NCBI GenBank assembly: GCA_030619405.1
Contig: JAUXBK010000046.1
Span: 1-13,197 of the forward strand
Length of the DNA: 13,197 nt
DNA from: Sedimenticola sp.
Lineage (GTDB): Bacteria; Pseudomonadota; Gammaproteobacteria; Chromatiales; Chromatiaceae
Reading direction: 5' to 3'
The notes beneath the pieces are model-generated. The model did not search any database. It had not been told where the DNA came from and was given only the letters and a program-made list of their open reading frames with translations. The position numbers and the translations under genes were made by a program. The number at the start of each line of letters is the position of its first letter. Position 1 is the first letter of the stretch. This document shows positions 7,009 through 13,197 of the stretch, piece by piece.

Positions 7009-9126
7009 ATGAAACAGAGATACCAGGCACGAGCCGGAAGCCACCACCCCTATGGTGCCACGCTGGTGGAAGGCGGCGTCAACTTCTCCATCTTCAGCCT
7101 GCATGCCACTCGGGCGGAACTGCTGCTGTTCGACCGGGCCGACAGCCGGTCGCCGTTCCAGACCATAGCGCTGGAGCCTGATCTCAACCGCACCTTCTAC
7201 TCCTGGCACCTGCTGGTGGAAAAGCTGCCAGCCGGCACCTGGTACAGCTGGCGCATGGATGGCCCGGGGGATACCCGTCTGAGCGGCGACCGTTTCGATC
7301 CGGACAAACACCTGCTGGACCCGCGCGCGCGGGTGCTCAGCCAGGTGCTGTGGGACCGCCTGGCGGCCCGGCGCCCGGGGGGCAACGGTCACGCGGCGAT
7401 GCGCGCCATGGTGGTGGATGAGCCCTACGACTGGGAGGGGGATCGGCCGCTGCAGATTCCCAGTGAACACTCGATCATCTACGAACTCCATGTCGGTGGC
7501 TTCACCCGCCACCCCGCCTCGGGCGTAGCGGCGCCGGGGACTTTCTCCGCCCTGATCGAGAAGATCCCCTATCTGCAGGCGCTGGGCATCACCCATGTGG
7601 AACTGCTGCCGGTGATGGCATTCGACGAACAGGATGTTCCGGACTCCACGGCCCGGCTGGGATTGAAGAACTACTGGGGCTACAGCAGCCACAGCTTTTT
7701 TGCGCCCCACCCGGATTACTGCATCTCCCCGGAGCGGGGCAGTCAGGTCACAGAGTTCCGGGATCTGGTGAAGGCGCTGCACCGGGCCGGTATCGGCATC
7801 ATCCTGGATGTGGTCTACAATCACACCGCCGAGGGGGGAGTGGACGGCCCGGTGATCAACTTCAAGGGGCTGGGCGGCGGTGTCTTTTACCACCTGGAGC
7901 CGAACGACAAACGGCTGTTCCGCGACTACACCGGCTGTGGCAACACGATCAACGCCAATCACCCGGTGGTCTCCGCCTTTATCATCGACAGCCTGGAGTA
8001 CTGGGTGCGGGAGATGCACGTGGACGGGTTCCGTTTTGACCTGGCCAGCGCCCTGGCCCGGGGTGAGGACGGGGCGCCCCTGCACGACGCCCCGGTGCTG
8101 TGGGGTATCGAGCTGTCGGAGCAGCTGGCGGGCAGCCGTCTGATCGCCGAGGCCTGGGATGCGGCGGGTCTGTACCAGGTGGGCAGCTTCCCGGGGTGCC
8201 GCTGGGCGGACTGGAACGGCCGTTACCGGGATGTGATCCGCCGCTTCGTGCGCGGTGATGGCGGCCTGGTCGGTGAGCTGGCGACCCGGCTGGCGGGCAG
8301 CAGCGATCTCTATCTGGAACAGGGACGCCTGCCGATCAACAGCGTCAACTTCGTCACCTGTCATGATGGCTTCACCCTCTACGATCTGGTCAGCTACAAC
8401 GAAAAGCACAACCAGGCGAACGGCGAAGGGAACCGGGACGGGAGCAATGACAACCTCAGCTTCAACTGTGGGGTGGAAGGCGAGACGGATGCCCCCGAAG
8501 TACAGCGGTTGCGCCGGCGCCAGGCGCGGAACGCCATCGCCATCCTGCTGTTGAGTCAGGGGGTTCCCATGCTGCTGGCGGGGGACGAGGTGCTGCGCAG
8601 TCAGCGGGGAAACAACAACGGCTGGTGCCAGGACAACGAGCTCAGCTGGTTCGACTGGCGTCTGCTGGAACGGAATGGTGACATGCTGCGCTTCGTGCAG
8701 CAGATGATTGCCTTGCGCCGGCGCCACCCCTCCCTCATGCGGCGGCGTTTCCTGCGGGGTGAAGTGGTGGCGGGGCGGGATCTGCCGGACATCTCCTGGC
8801 ACGGGTCCGAAATCGATCGGCCCGCGTGGGATGACCCGGATGGCAGGCTGCTCGCCTTCACCCTGGCCGGTATCGGGGAGGGGGAGGCAGACCTCCATGT
8901 GATGCTGAATCTGTCGGAGAGCCTGGTCAGGATGGCGCTGCCCCCTGTGGCCGGTCGCCACTGGCGGCTGGCGGTGGACACTTTTCAGTCCGCGCCGGGA
9001 GACATACTGGAGCCCTCCGCCCAGCAGCTGTACTCTGAGCGGCGCTATCCGCTGGAGGCCCGGAGCGTGGCGGTGTTCGAGGGGGGGTCAGAAGACAGAG
9101 AACAGAGGACAGAAGACAAAACGTAG
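7009..9126 (+). CDS. glgX: Glycogen debranching enzyme GlgX (GH13 isoamylase type)
   Basis: 705 residues against 657 in E. coli GlgX. Residues about 11-95 look like the CBM48 domain (HPYGATLVEGGVNFSIFS), followed by the GH13 barrel. Conserved regions are all there: DVVYNHTAEGG, DGFRFDLASAL with nucleophile D344, IAEAWD with acid/base E381, and TCHDGFTLYDL with H452-D453; also LLAGDE and NNNGWCQDNELSWFDW typical of GlgX. Known role: cytoplasmic hydrolysis of alpha-1,6 branches of phosphorylase-trimmed glycogen. ATG 7009 gives the expected N-terminus, but the bases before it have no clear ribosome site. Odd: after SVAVFE the last 14 or so residues (GGSEDREQRTEDKT) are encoded by an array of 7-bp repeats and are not family sequence. 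No other glycogen gene is in view, so it appears to stand alone behind its own candidate promoter. Confidence 0.95.
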   Translation: MKQRYQARAGSHHPYGATLVEGGVNFSIFSLHATRAELLLFDRADSRSPFQTIALEPDLNRTFYSWHLLVEKLPAGTWYSWRMDGPGDTRLSGDRFDPDKHLLDPRARVLSQVLWDRLAARRPGGNGHAAMRAMVVDEPYDWEGDRPLQIPSEHSIIYELHVGGFTRHPASGVAAPGTFSALIEKIPYLQALGITHVELLPVMAFDEQDVPDSTARLGLKNYWGYSSHSFFAPHPDYCISPERGSQVTEFRDLVKALHRAGIGIILDVVYNHTAEGGVDGPVINFKGLGGGVFYHLEPNDKRLFRDYTGCGNTINANHPVVSAFIIDSLEYWVREMHVDGFRFDLASALARGEDGAPLHDAPVLWGIELSEQLAGSRLIAEAWDAAGLYQVGSFPGCRWADWNGRYRDVIRRFVRGDGGLVGELATRLAGSSDLYLEQGRLPINSVNFVTCHDGFTLYDLVSYNEKHNQANGEGNRDGSNDNLSFNCGVEGETDAPEVQRLRRRQARNAIAILLLSQGVPMLLAGDEVLRSQRGNNNGWCQDNELSWFDWRLLERNGDMLRFVQQMIALRRRHPSLMRRRFLRGEVVAGRDLPDISWHGSEIDRPAWDDPDGRLLAFTLAGIGEGEADLHVMLNLSESLVRMALPPVAGRHWRLAVDTFQSAPGDILEPSAQQLYSERRYPLEARSVAVFEGGSEDREQRTEDKT
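9090..9117 (+). repeat. Four tandem 7-bp units inside the 3' end of glgX
   Basis: Units are agaagac (9090-9096), agagaac (9097-9103), agaggac (9104-9110) and agaagac (9111-9117). The period is 7, not a multiple of 3, so the array is not a protein-level repeat; it supplies the hydrophilic tail and runs to within 7 bases of the TAG stop. Confidence 0.75.
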
Positions 9127-9176
9127 GATGCGGTGAGTGAAACGAACCGCATCGATCACTGCAGAAGGCAGAAGGC
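9127..9176. repeat. GATGCGGT hairpin plus two more 7-bp units
   Basis: Directly after the glgX TAG, gatgcggt (9127-9134) and accgcatc (9146-9153) form a perfect 8-bp stem with an 11-base loop (gagtgaaacga). It resembles the recurrent GTAGGATGCGGTGA...GAACCGCATC intergenic repeat seen in many gammaproteobacteria (from memory). Ten bases further, agaaggc occurs twice in tandem (9163-9176), the same unit family as inside glgX. There is no T-run, so it is not a classic terminator. Confidence 0.6.
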
Positions 9177-9247
9177 AGGATCTAGGTGTAAACTTGTTAT
9201 GCTTGGATTTCATCAAACGTAAAAGATACAGAAGGGGAACGTCCAAA

Positions 9248-9511
9248 ATGAATGTACTGATTTCGAATCTGCCTGGCGATGTGACCGAAGCAGAGATACT
9301 GGAGATACTGAAGGAGCATGGTGTCCCCGTGACAGAGTTGAAACTGAACAACGAAGGTAATGCGGACCAGATGACAGCCGTGGTGGAACTGGATACGGAT
9401 CATGCCGGGGCCAAGGCCCTGGCCTCGATGGTACATGGCAAGTTCTGGAAAGGCCGGACCCTCTCGGCCCAGGCGATGACGATCTTTACCGGAGAGGGGT
9501 TGAACGAGTAA
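9248..9511 (+). CDS. Small single-domain RRM (RNA recognition motif) protein
   Basis: 87 residues. The ATG at 9248 follows gaaggggaac (gaagggg at 9231-9237, about 10 bases upstream), a good ribosome site. The frame is open upstream to a GTG at 9137, but that extension would translate the intergenic repeats and is rejected. Seen: an RNP2-like strand VLISNL (3-8), helix TEAEILEILKEHG (13-25), and QMTAVVEL (41-48) at the RNP1 place. RNP1 lacks the usual aromatic residues, so RNA stacking may differ from classical RRMs. The second helix (AGAKALASMVHG) and final strand (SAQAMTIF) complete the fold. A stand-alone RRM of this size acts in the cytoplasm; its target cannot be inferred. The leader from 9181 to 9247 is more AT-rich and may hold the promoter, but I cannot fix -10 and -35 boxes. 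Confidence 0.8.
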   Translation: MNVLISNLPGDVTEAEILEILKEHGVPVTELKLNNEGNADQMTAVVELDTDHAGAKALASMVHGKFWKGRTLSAQAMTIFTGEGLNE

Positions 9512-9603
9512 TGCTTCCGGTCAGACTTCCCGATAGCGTATTCCACCCGATCTGTATATCATCGCTGTTTCAAAAAAACGCCTGACCCCATCAGAGAATT
9601 CCC

Positions 9604-10938
9604 ATGTCGCCGAAGGTACCCGTCGTATCGCTTCTCCTCCTCTTTGGCCTGCTGGCCGGCTGCAGCAGTAAGAACGAGTACGTAGAGCCGCCCCCACCCA
9701 AGGTCACCGTGGCCACGCCGCTGTCACAGGATGTGACCGACTATCTCGAGTTCACCGGGACCACCCACGCAGTGGCGGCCGTGGATGTGCGGGCGCGGGT
9801 AAAGGGGTTTCTGGAGAGCATGCATTTCACTCCCGGGACACTGGTACAGAAAGACGACCTGCTGTTCGTGATCGATCCCCGGGAGTACCAGGCGGATCTG
9901 GATGCCTCAGTGGCGGAGGTGGCGGCGGCCGAGGCGGAGCTGAAACGGGCCGGCATCGAGCTCGTTCGGGCACAGCGGCTGTTCAAGCAGAAGGCCGGCT
10001 CCGAGAGCGATGTGGTGAAATGGCGGGGGGAGCAGGAGTTGGCAAAGGCCGCCATCCTGCGCGCCGAGGCGAAGGTGGTAGAGGCGACCCTGCGGCTCAG
10101 CTACACCCAGGTGGTGGCCCCCATCGATGGCCGGGTAAGCCGCAACCTGGTGGACCCGGGCAACCTGGTGGGCGACAACGAAGGCACACTGCTGACGACG
10201 GTGACAGACTACACACCCATGTACGCCTATTACAACCTGAACGAACGCGACCTGCTGATGACCATGCATCTGTTAGAGGAGCGGTTTGAGGGGGGTGACA
10301 TGGCCTCGGGAGAAAGCAGGGTGCGGCAGGCCCACATACCGCTGTTTCTGGGGCTGGCAGACGAAGAGGGCTATCCGCACAAGGGTGAACTCGACTTCGC
10401 GGACTCAACGGTGGACACGGAGACCGGTACCCTGCAGTTGCGTGGTGTCTTTACCAACGATAAGATCCCGCCGGCGCTGCTCCCCGGCCTGTTCGCCCGT
10501 ATCCGCATGCCGATCCGGGAGCGCACCGGTGCGCTGCTGGTGAGCGAGCGGGCCGTCGGTGCGGATCAGAGTGGGGAGTACCTGCTGGTGGTGGACCCGG
10601 AGGATATGGTGGAGAAGCGGAACATCCGCAAGGGGCAGCTGATCGATGGCCTGGTGGTGATCGAGGCGGGGGTGAAAGCCGGTGATCGGGTGGTGGTGAA
10701 GGGGCTGCAACGGGCCAGGCCGGGGGCCAGGGTGACACCGGCGCAGGTGGAGATGGCGACCCTCACCAACACTGCCCTGCTGGCCAGGGCGGAGAAGGCG
10801 GAGGTGCTGTCGGCCGCGGGCGAGGGCGGTGCGGCAATGGGCGATACTCCGGATGACGGGGCAACTCAGATCACAGGAGAGGCGGTGGAAGCATCCAGCG
10901 ACACGCCCGCCGACATCGACCGATCACCCACCGACTGA
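9604..10938 (+). CDS. RND efflux periplasmic adaptor (membrane fusion) lipoprotein, AcrA/MexA type
   Basis: 444 residues. A lipoprotein signal peptide ends in L17-A18-G19-C20, so the mature protein is predicted to be lipid-anchored at the inner membrane. Then come the two halves of a lipoyl domain (VKGFLESMHFTPGTLVQKDDLLFVID and, past the hairpin, VVAPIDGRVSRNLVDPGNLV) around an alpha-helical hairpin rich in A/E/K (about residues 99-170), followed by beta-barrel and membrane-proximal parts (LLPGLFARIRMPI, EYLLVVDPEDMVEKRNIRKGQ). Known role: bridges the inner-membrane RND pump and a TolC-like channel. The last 60 or so residues are low-complexity and acidic, a variable tail. The start ATG has a weak site (cagagaa). 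The RND permease follows after 37 bp, so the two are surely co-transcribed. No TetR-type regulator is seen before it in the window; drug or metabolite specificity cannot be read. Confidence 0.93.
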   Translation: MSPKVPVVSLLLLFGLLAGCSSKNEYVEPPPPKVTVATPLSQDVTDYLEFTGTTHAVAAVDVRARVKGFLESMHFTPGTLVQKDDLLFVIDPREYQADLDASVAEVAAAEAELKRAGIELVRAQRLFKQKAGSESDVVKWRGEQELAKAAILRAEAKVVEATLRLSYTQVVAPIDGRVSRNLVDPGNLVGDNEGTLLTTVTDYTPMYAYYNLNERDLLMTMHLLEERFEGGDMASGESRVRQAHIPLFLGLADEEGYPHKGELDFADSTVDTETGTLQLRGVFTNDKIPPALLPGLFARIRMPIRERTGALLVSERAVGADQSGEYLLVVDPEDMVEKRNIRKGQLIDGLVVIEAGVKAGDRVVVKGLQRARPGARVTPAQVEMATLTNTALLARAEKAEVLSAAGEGGAAMGDTPDDGATQITGEAVEASSDTPADIDRSPTD

Positions 10939-10958
10939 TCACCCACCGATTGATCACC
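10922..10958 (+). repeat. 15-bp tandem repeat across the adaptor stop codon
   Basis: The unit gatcacccaccga recurs at 10922, 10937 and, in part, 10952, with a period of exactly 15 bp (five codons). In the adaptor frame the first copy is read CGA-TCA-CCC-ACC-GAC. The following copies begin with TGA instead of CGA, so the gene stops at 10936-10938 and the second and third copies form most of the gap before the permease. Confidence 0.75.
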
Positions 10959-10975
10959 ACCCTGCGGATCCAGCC

Positions 10976-13197
10976 ATGTTCTCCAAATTCTTCATAGAAC
11001 ACCCCATCTTCGCCAGCGTCATCGCGATCCTGATCGTGGTTGCCGGCGCCATCTCCGTGGGCCAACTGCCGATCGCCCAGTATCCCGAGATCACGCCGCC
11101 CACGGTGGAGGTGAAGGCGACCTACCCGGGGGCCAATGCCCAGGTGGTGGCGGAGACTGTCGCCTCACCCATCGAGCAGGAGGTGATCGGGGTCGAGGAC
11201 ATGATCTATATGTCTTCGGTGAGCGCGGGTGACGGCTCTTACACCCTGACCGTCACCTTCGAGGTGGGCACCGATCTGGACATGGCCAATATCCTGGTGC
11301 AGAACCGGGTCACCCTGGCGGAACCCAAGCTCCCGGAAGAGGTGAAGCGCCAGGGGGTGAACACCAAGAAAAAATCGCCCAGCATGCTTCTGATTACCTC
11401 CCTCTCCTCGCCGGATGATCGCTTCGATGTGCTCTATATGAGCAACTACGCGACGTTGCGGATTAAGGACACCCTAAGCCGCATACCCGGGGTGGGTGAT
11501 GTGTCGATCTTCCCGGCCAGCGACTACAGCATGCGCATCTGGCTCGACCCCAATCAGCTCAAGTCGCGCAGCCTGACCACCGCCGAGGTGATCGCCGCCA
11601 TCGAGGAGCAGAACGTGCAGGTGGCCGCGGGGCAGATCGGTCAGCCGCCGGCGCCAGCGGGCCAGAACTTCCAGTATGCCGTCAACGTGCTGGGGCGTCT
11701 CTCCGATGTGGGGCAGTTCGAGCAGATCATCGTCAAGACCGGTGAGGGCGGGCGTATCACCCGCTTGAAGGATGTGGCCCGGATCGACCTCGGGGGAAAG
11801 ACCTACGACATCACTTCCCGGTTGAATGGCAAGACATCCGCCAGCATCGGGGTCTATCAGCTGCCCGGTTCCAATGCCCTCGAGGTGTCGAGGCGGGTGC
11901 GGGCGGCCATGCAGGAGATGAGCGCCTTCTTCCCCCAGGGGCTGGAGTACTCGGTCCCCTATGACACCACCATGTTCGTGGAGGCCTCCATCCAGCAGGT
12001 TTATGTCACCCTGTTCGAGGCGGCGGCCCTGGTGTTCCTGGTACTCTACATCTTTCTGCAGGACTGGCGCGCCACCCTGATCCCGGCGGTCACCATCCCG
12101 GTCTCTCTGATCGGTACCCTGGCGGTGCTGCTGACCATGGGGTTCTCCCTCAATATGCTCACCCTGTTCGGCCTGGTGCTGGCGATCGGCATCGTGGTGG
12201 TGGAGGCCACCGTGGCCCATATGGAACGGGGGATGGATCGCAAGGCGGCGGCGATAAAGGCCATGAGCGAAGTCTCCGGGCCGGTGGTCGCCACCACCCT
12301 GGTGCTGCTGGCGGTATTCGTGCCGGCCGCCTTCCTGCCCGGCATCACCGGCGAGCTCTACCGCCAGTTCGCCCTCACCATCGCCGTGGCCACCGTCTTC
12401 AGCTCTATCAACGCCCTGACCATGAGCCCGGCGTTGGCGGCCCTGGTGTTGCGGCTGCCGCCGGAGAAGAAGAACTTCTTCTTTCGGGGTTTCGACCGGC
12501 TGTTTGCCCGCTTCGAAAACGGTTACGGCCGCATGATCCGTGCCCTGGTGCGCCGCGTCGCCCTGATGCTGATTCTGGCGCTGGGACTGGTGGGCTACAC
12601 CGGTTGGCAGTTCACCCAGCTTCCTACCGGCTTTCTCCCCACCGAGGATCAGGGCTATATCCTGGTCCATGTCCAGTTGCCGGATGCCGCTTCCCAGGAG
12701 CGGACCAACGCGGTACTCGATAAGATCGATGCCATCGTCAAAGAGACGGCAGGGGCGGCGGACTGGGTCATCTTTGGTGGCTACAATCTGATCGATGGCA
12801 CCGCTGCCTCCAATACGGCCATTGTCTTCGTTACCCTGGACCCCTGGGAGGAGCGCACCACGCAGGAACTCACCCAGGAGGCGATCCTGGCCGGGCTGCA
12901 ACAGAAATTCGGTCAGATACAGGAAGCGATCATCTACCCGTTCCTGCCCCCCGCCATCCCCGGGTTGGGCGTGGCCGGGGGATTTCAGTTCCAGTTGGAG
13001 GACCGGGCAGGTGTGGGACTTACCGAGCTCGATGGGATGCTGCAGGAGATCCTGCAGGACGGTGCTGGTCAGAGCGGCCTGGCCGGTCTGAACTCCACCT
13101 TCCGCATCGACGTGCCCCAGCTGTTTGCCGAGGTCGACCGCACCAAGGCCAAGACCCTGGGGATCCCGCTGGATGAGGTGTTCGGTGCGCTGCAGGC
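10976..13197 (+). CDS. RND efflux permease (AcrB/HAE1 type), 3'-truncated by window edge, with a deletion in TM4
   Basis: Open from ATG 10976 to the window end (740 codons visible of about 1,050 expected). The start FSKFFIEHPIFASVIAIL is the typical N-terminal TM1; then LPIAQYPEI, SYTLTVTFEVGTD, LSRIPGVGDV, YSMRIWLDP, QNVQVAAGQIG, YDTTMFVEASI, FLQDWRATLIPAVTIPV, and after TM6 LPTGFLPTEDQGYI. These match AcrB point by point from memory. Known role: inner-membrane trimeric drug/proton antiporter delivering substrate to the outer-membrane channel. Odd: TM4 reads LAIG-IVVVE-ATVAHMER, where the family has LAIG-xxVDDAIVVVE; six residues including the two proton-relay aspartates are missing with the frame kept. 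The C-terminal half, with the partner Lys and Arg of the relay, is outside the window. A downstream outer-membrane factor may follow but cannot be seen. The ribosome site is weak (gcggat). Confidence 0.94.
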   Translation, partial: MFSKFFIEHPIFASVIAILIVVAGAISVGQLPIAQYPEITPPTVEVKATYPGANAQVVAETVASPIEQEVIGVEDMIYMSSVSAGDGSYTLTVTFEVGTDLDMANILVQNRVTLAEPKLPEEVKRQGVNTKKKSPSMLLITSLSSPDDRFDVLYMSNYATLRIKDTLSRIPGVGDVSIFPASDYSMRIWLDPNQLKSRSLTTAEVIAAIEEQNVQVAAGQIGQPPAPAGQNFQYAVNVLGRLSDVGQFEQIIVKTGEGGRITRLKDVARIDLGGKTYDITSRLNGKTSASIGVYQLPGSNALEVSRRVRAAMQEMSAFFPQGLEYSVPYDTTMFVEASIQQVYVTLFEAAALVFLVLYIFLQDWRATLIPAVTIPVSLIGTLAVLLTMGFSLNMLTLFGLVLAIGIVVVEATVAHMERGMDRKAAAIKAMSEVSGPVVATTLVLLAVFVPAAFLPGITGELYRQFALTIAVATVFSSINALTMSPALAALVLRLPPEKKNFFFRGFDRLFARFENGYGRMIRALVRRVALMLILALGLVGYTGWQFTQLPTGFLPTEDQGYILVHVQLPDAASQERTNAVLDKIDAIVKETAGAADWVIFGGYNLIDGTAASNTAIVFVTLDPWEERTTQELTQEAILAGLQQKFGQIQEAIIYPFLPPAIPGLGVAGGFQFQLEDRAGVGLTELDGMLQEILQDGAGQSGLAGLNSTFRIDVPQLFAEVDRTKAKTLGIPLDEVFGALQ
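12191..12205 (+). other. Apparent in-frame deletion scar removing the DD proton-relay motif of the RND permease
   Basis: Codons here read ATC-GTG-GTG-GTG-GAG (I406-V407-V408-V409-E410). The family form would be ATC-GTG-GTG, then D-D-A-I-V-V codons, then GTG-GAG. If the lost codons were gac-gac-gcc-atc-gtg-gtg, a natural choice for this organism, atcgtggtg would have been present twice 18 bp apart, and slippage between the copies would give exactly the sequence seen. The ancestral bases are inferred. Confidence 0.7.

Noticed and set aside
6901..8961. A 686-codon open frame on the minus strand opposite glgX
   Set aside because: It mirrors glgX codon use on the other strand, shows no recognisable domain (rich in Q, H, P, V), and glgX is certain on the + strand.
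9137..9247. Upstream extension of the RRM gene to a GTG at 9137
   Set aside because: The extra 37 codons would translate the hairpin and 7-bp repeats, while ATG 9248 has a good ribosome site and starts exactly at the domain.
12191..12205. Calling the RND permease a pseudogene
   Set aside because: The visible frame is intact over 740 codons and E410 may replace an aspartate; loss of activity is likely but not proven, so it is kept as a CDS.
11474..12901. A 475-codon open frame on the minus strand opposite the RND permease
   Set aside because: Low-complexity H/Q/G/D-rich translation typical of an antisense shadow of a GC-rich gene; the permease on the + strand is unmistakable.

Overview
The window is a GC-rich (about 60% by eye), gene-dense, almost ordinary chromosomal stretch in which every real gene is on the + strand. 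Protein content (an Aas-type phospholipid acyltransferase/acyl-ACP synthetase, an MltF-like lytic transglycosylase, a sensory HD-GYP protein, GlgX, and an RND efflux adaptor/permease pair) points to a Gram-negative gammaproteobacterium. Intergenic repeats with short periods would fit a free-living or sulfur-oxidiser-like lineage, but that finer placement is only a guess.

Layout: (1) 3-2003, the 3' part of aas, cut by the window edge. (2) 2004-2219, a spacer holding a 22-bp inverted repeat built from 10-bp units. (3) 2220-3707 and 3723-6713, two genes 15 bp apart: a periplasmic protein with a solute-binding domain joined to a lytic transglycosylase, then a large membrane sensor (dCache-TM-HAMP-GAF-HD-GYP) expected to hydrolyse cyclic di-GMP. 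(4) 6714-7008, a spacer with a head-to-head array of 9-bp units followed by a T-run, an AT-rich candidate promoter with two perfect dyads, and two leader hairpins. (5) 7009-9126, glgX, whose last 14 or so codons run into an array of 7-bp repeats. (6) 9127-9247, a spacer with a GATGCGGT hairpin and two further 7-bp units. (7) 9248-9511, a small RRM-type RNA-binding protein. (8) 9604-10938 and 10976-13197 (cut by the right edge), an RND efflux adaptor lipoprotein and its inner-membrane permease.

The most striking observation is in the RND permease. The transmembrane-4 segment that normally reads ...G-x-x-V-D-D-A-I-V-V-V-E... reads G-I-V-V-V-E here. Six residues, including both proton-relay aspartates, are missing in frame. 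The loss looks like collapse between two 9-bp direct repeats. The pump is therefore either uncoupled or inactive, or relies on the glutamate that now occupies the second Asp position, or the sequence has an error there. The second theme is that three of the intergenic regions carry elements built from tandem short units (10, 9 and 7 bp), two of them head-to-head with a shared GGATT core. I found no RNA genes, CRISPR arrays, transposases or phage genes.
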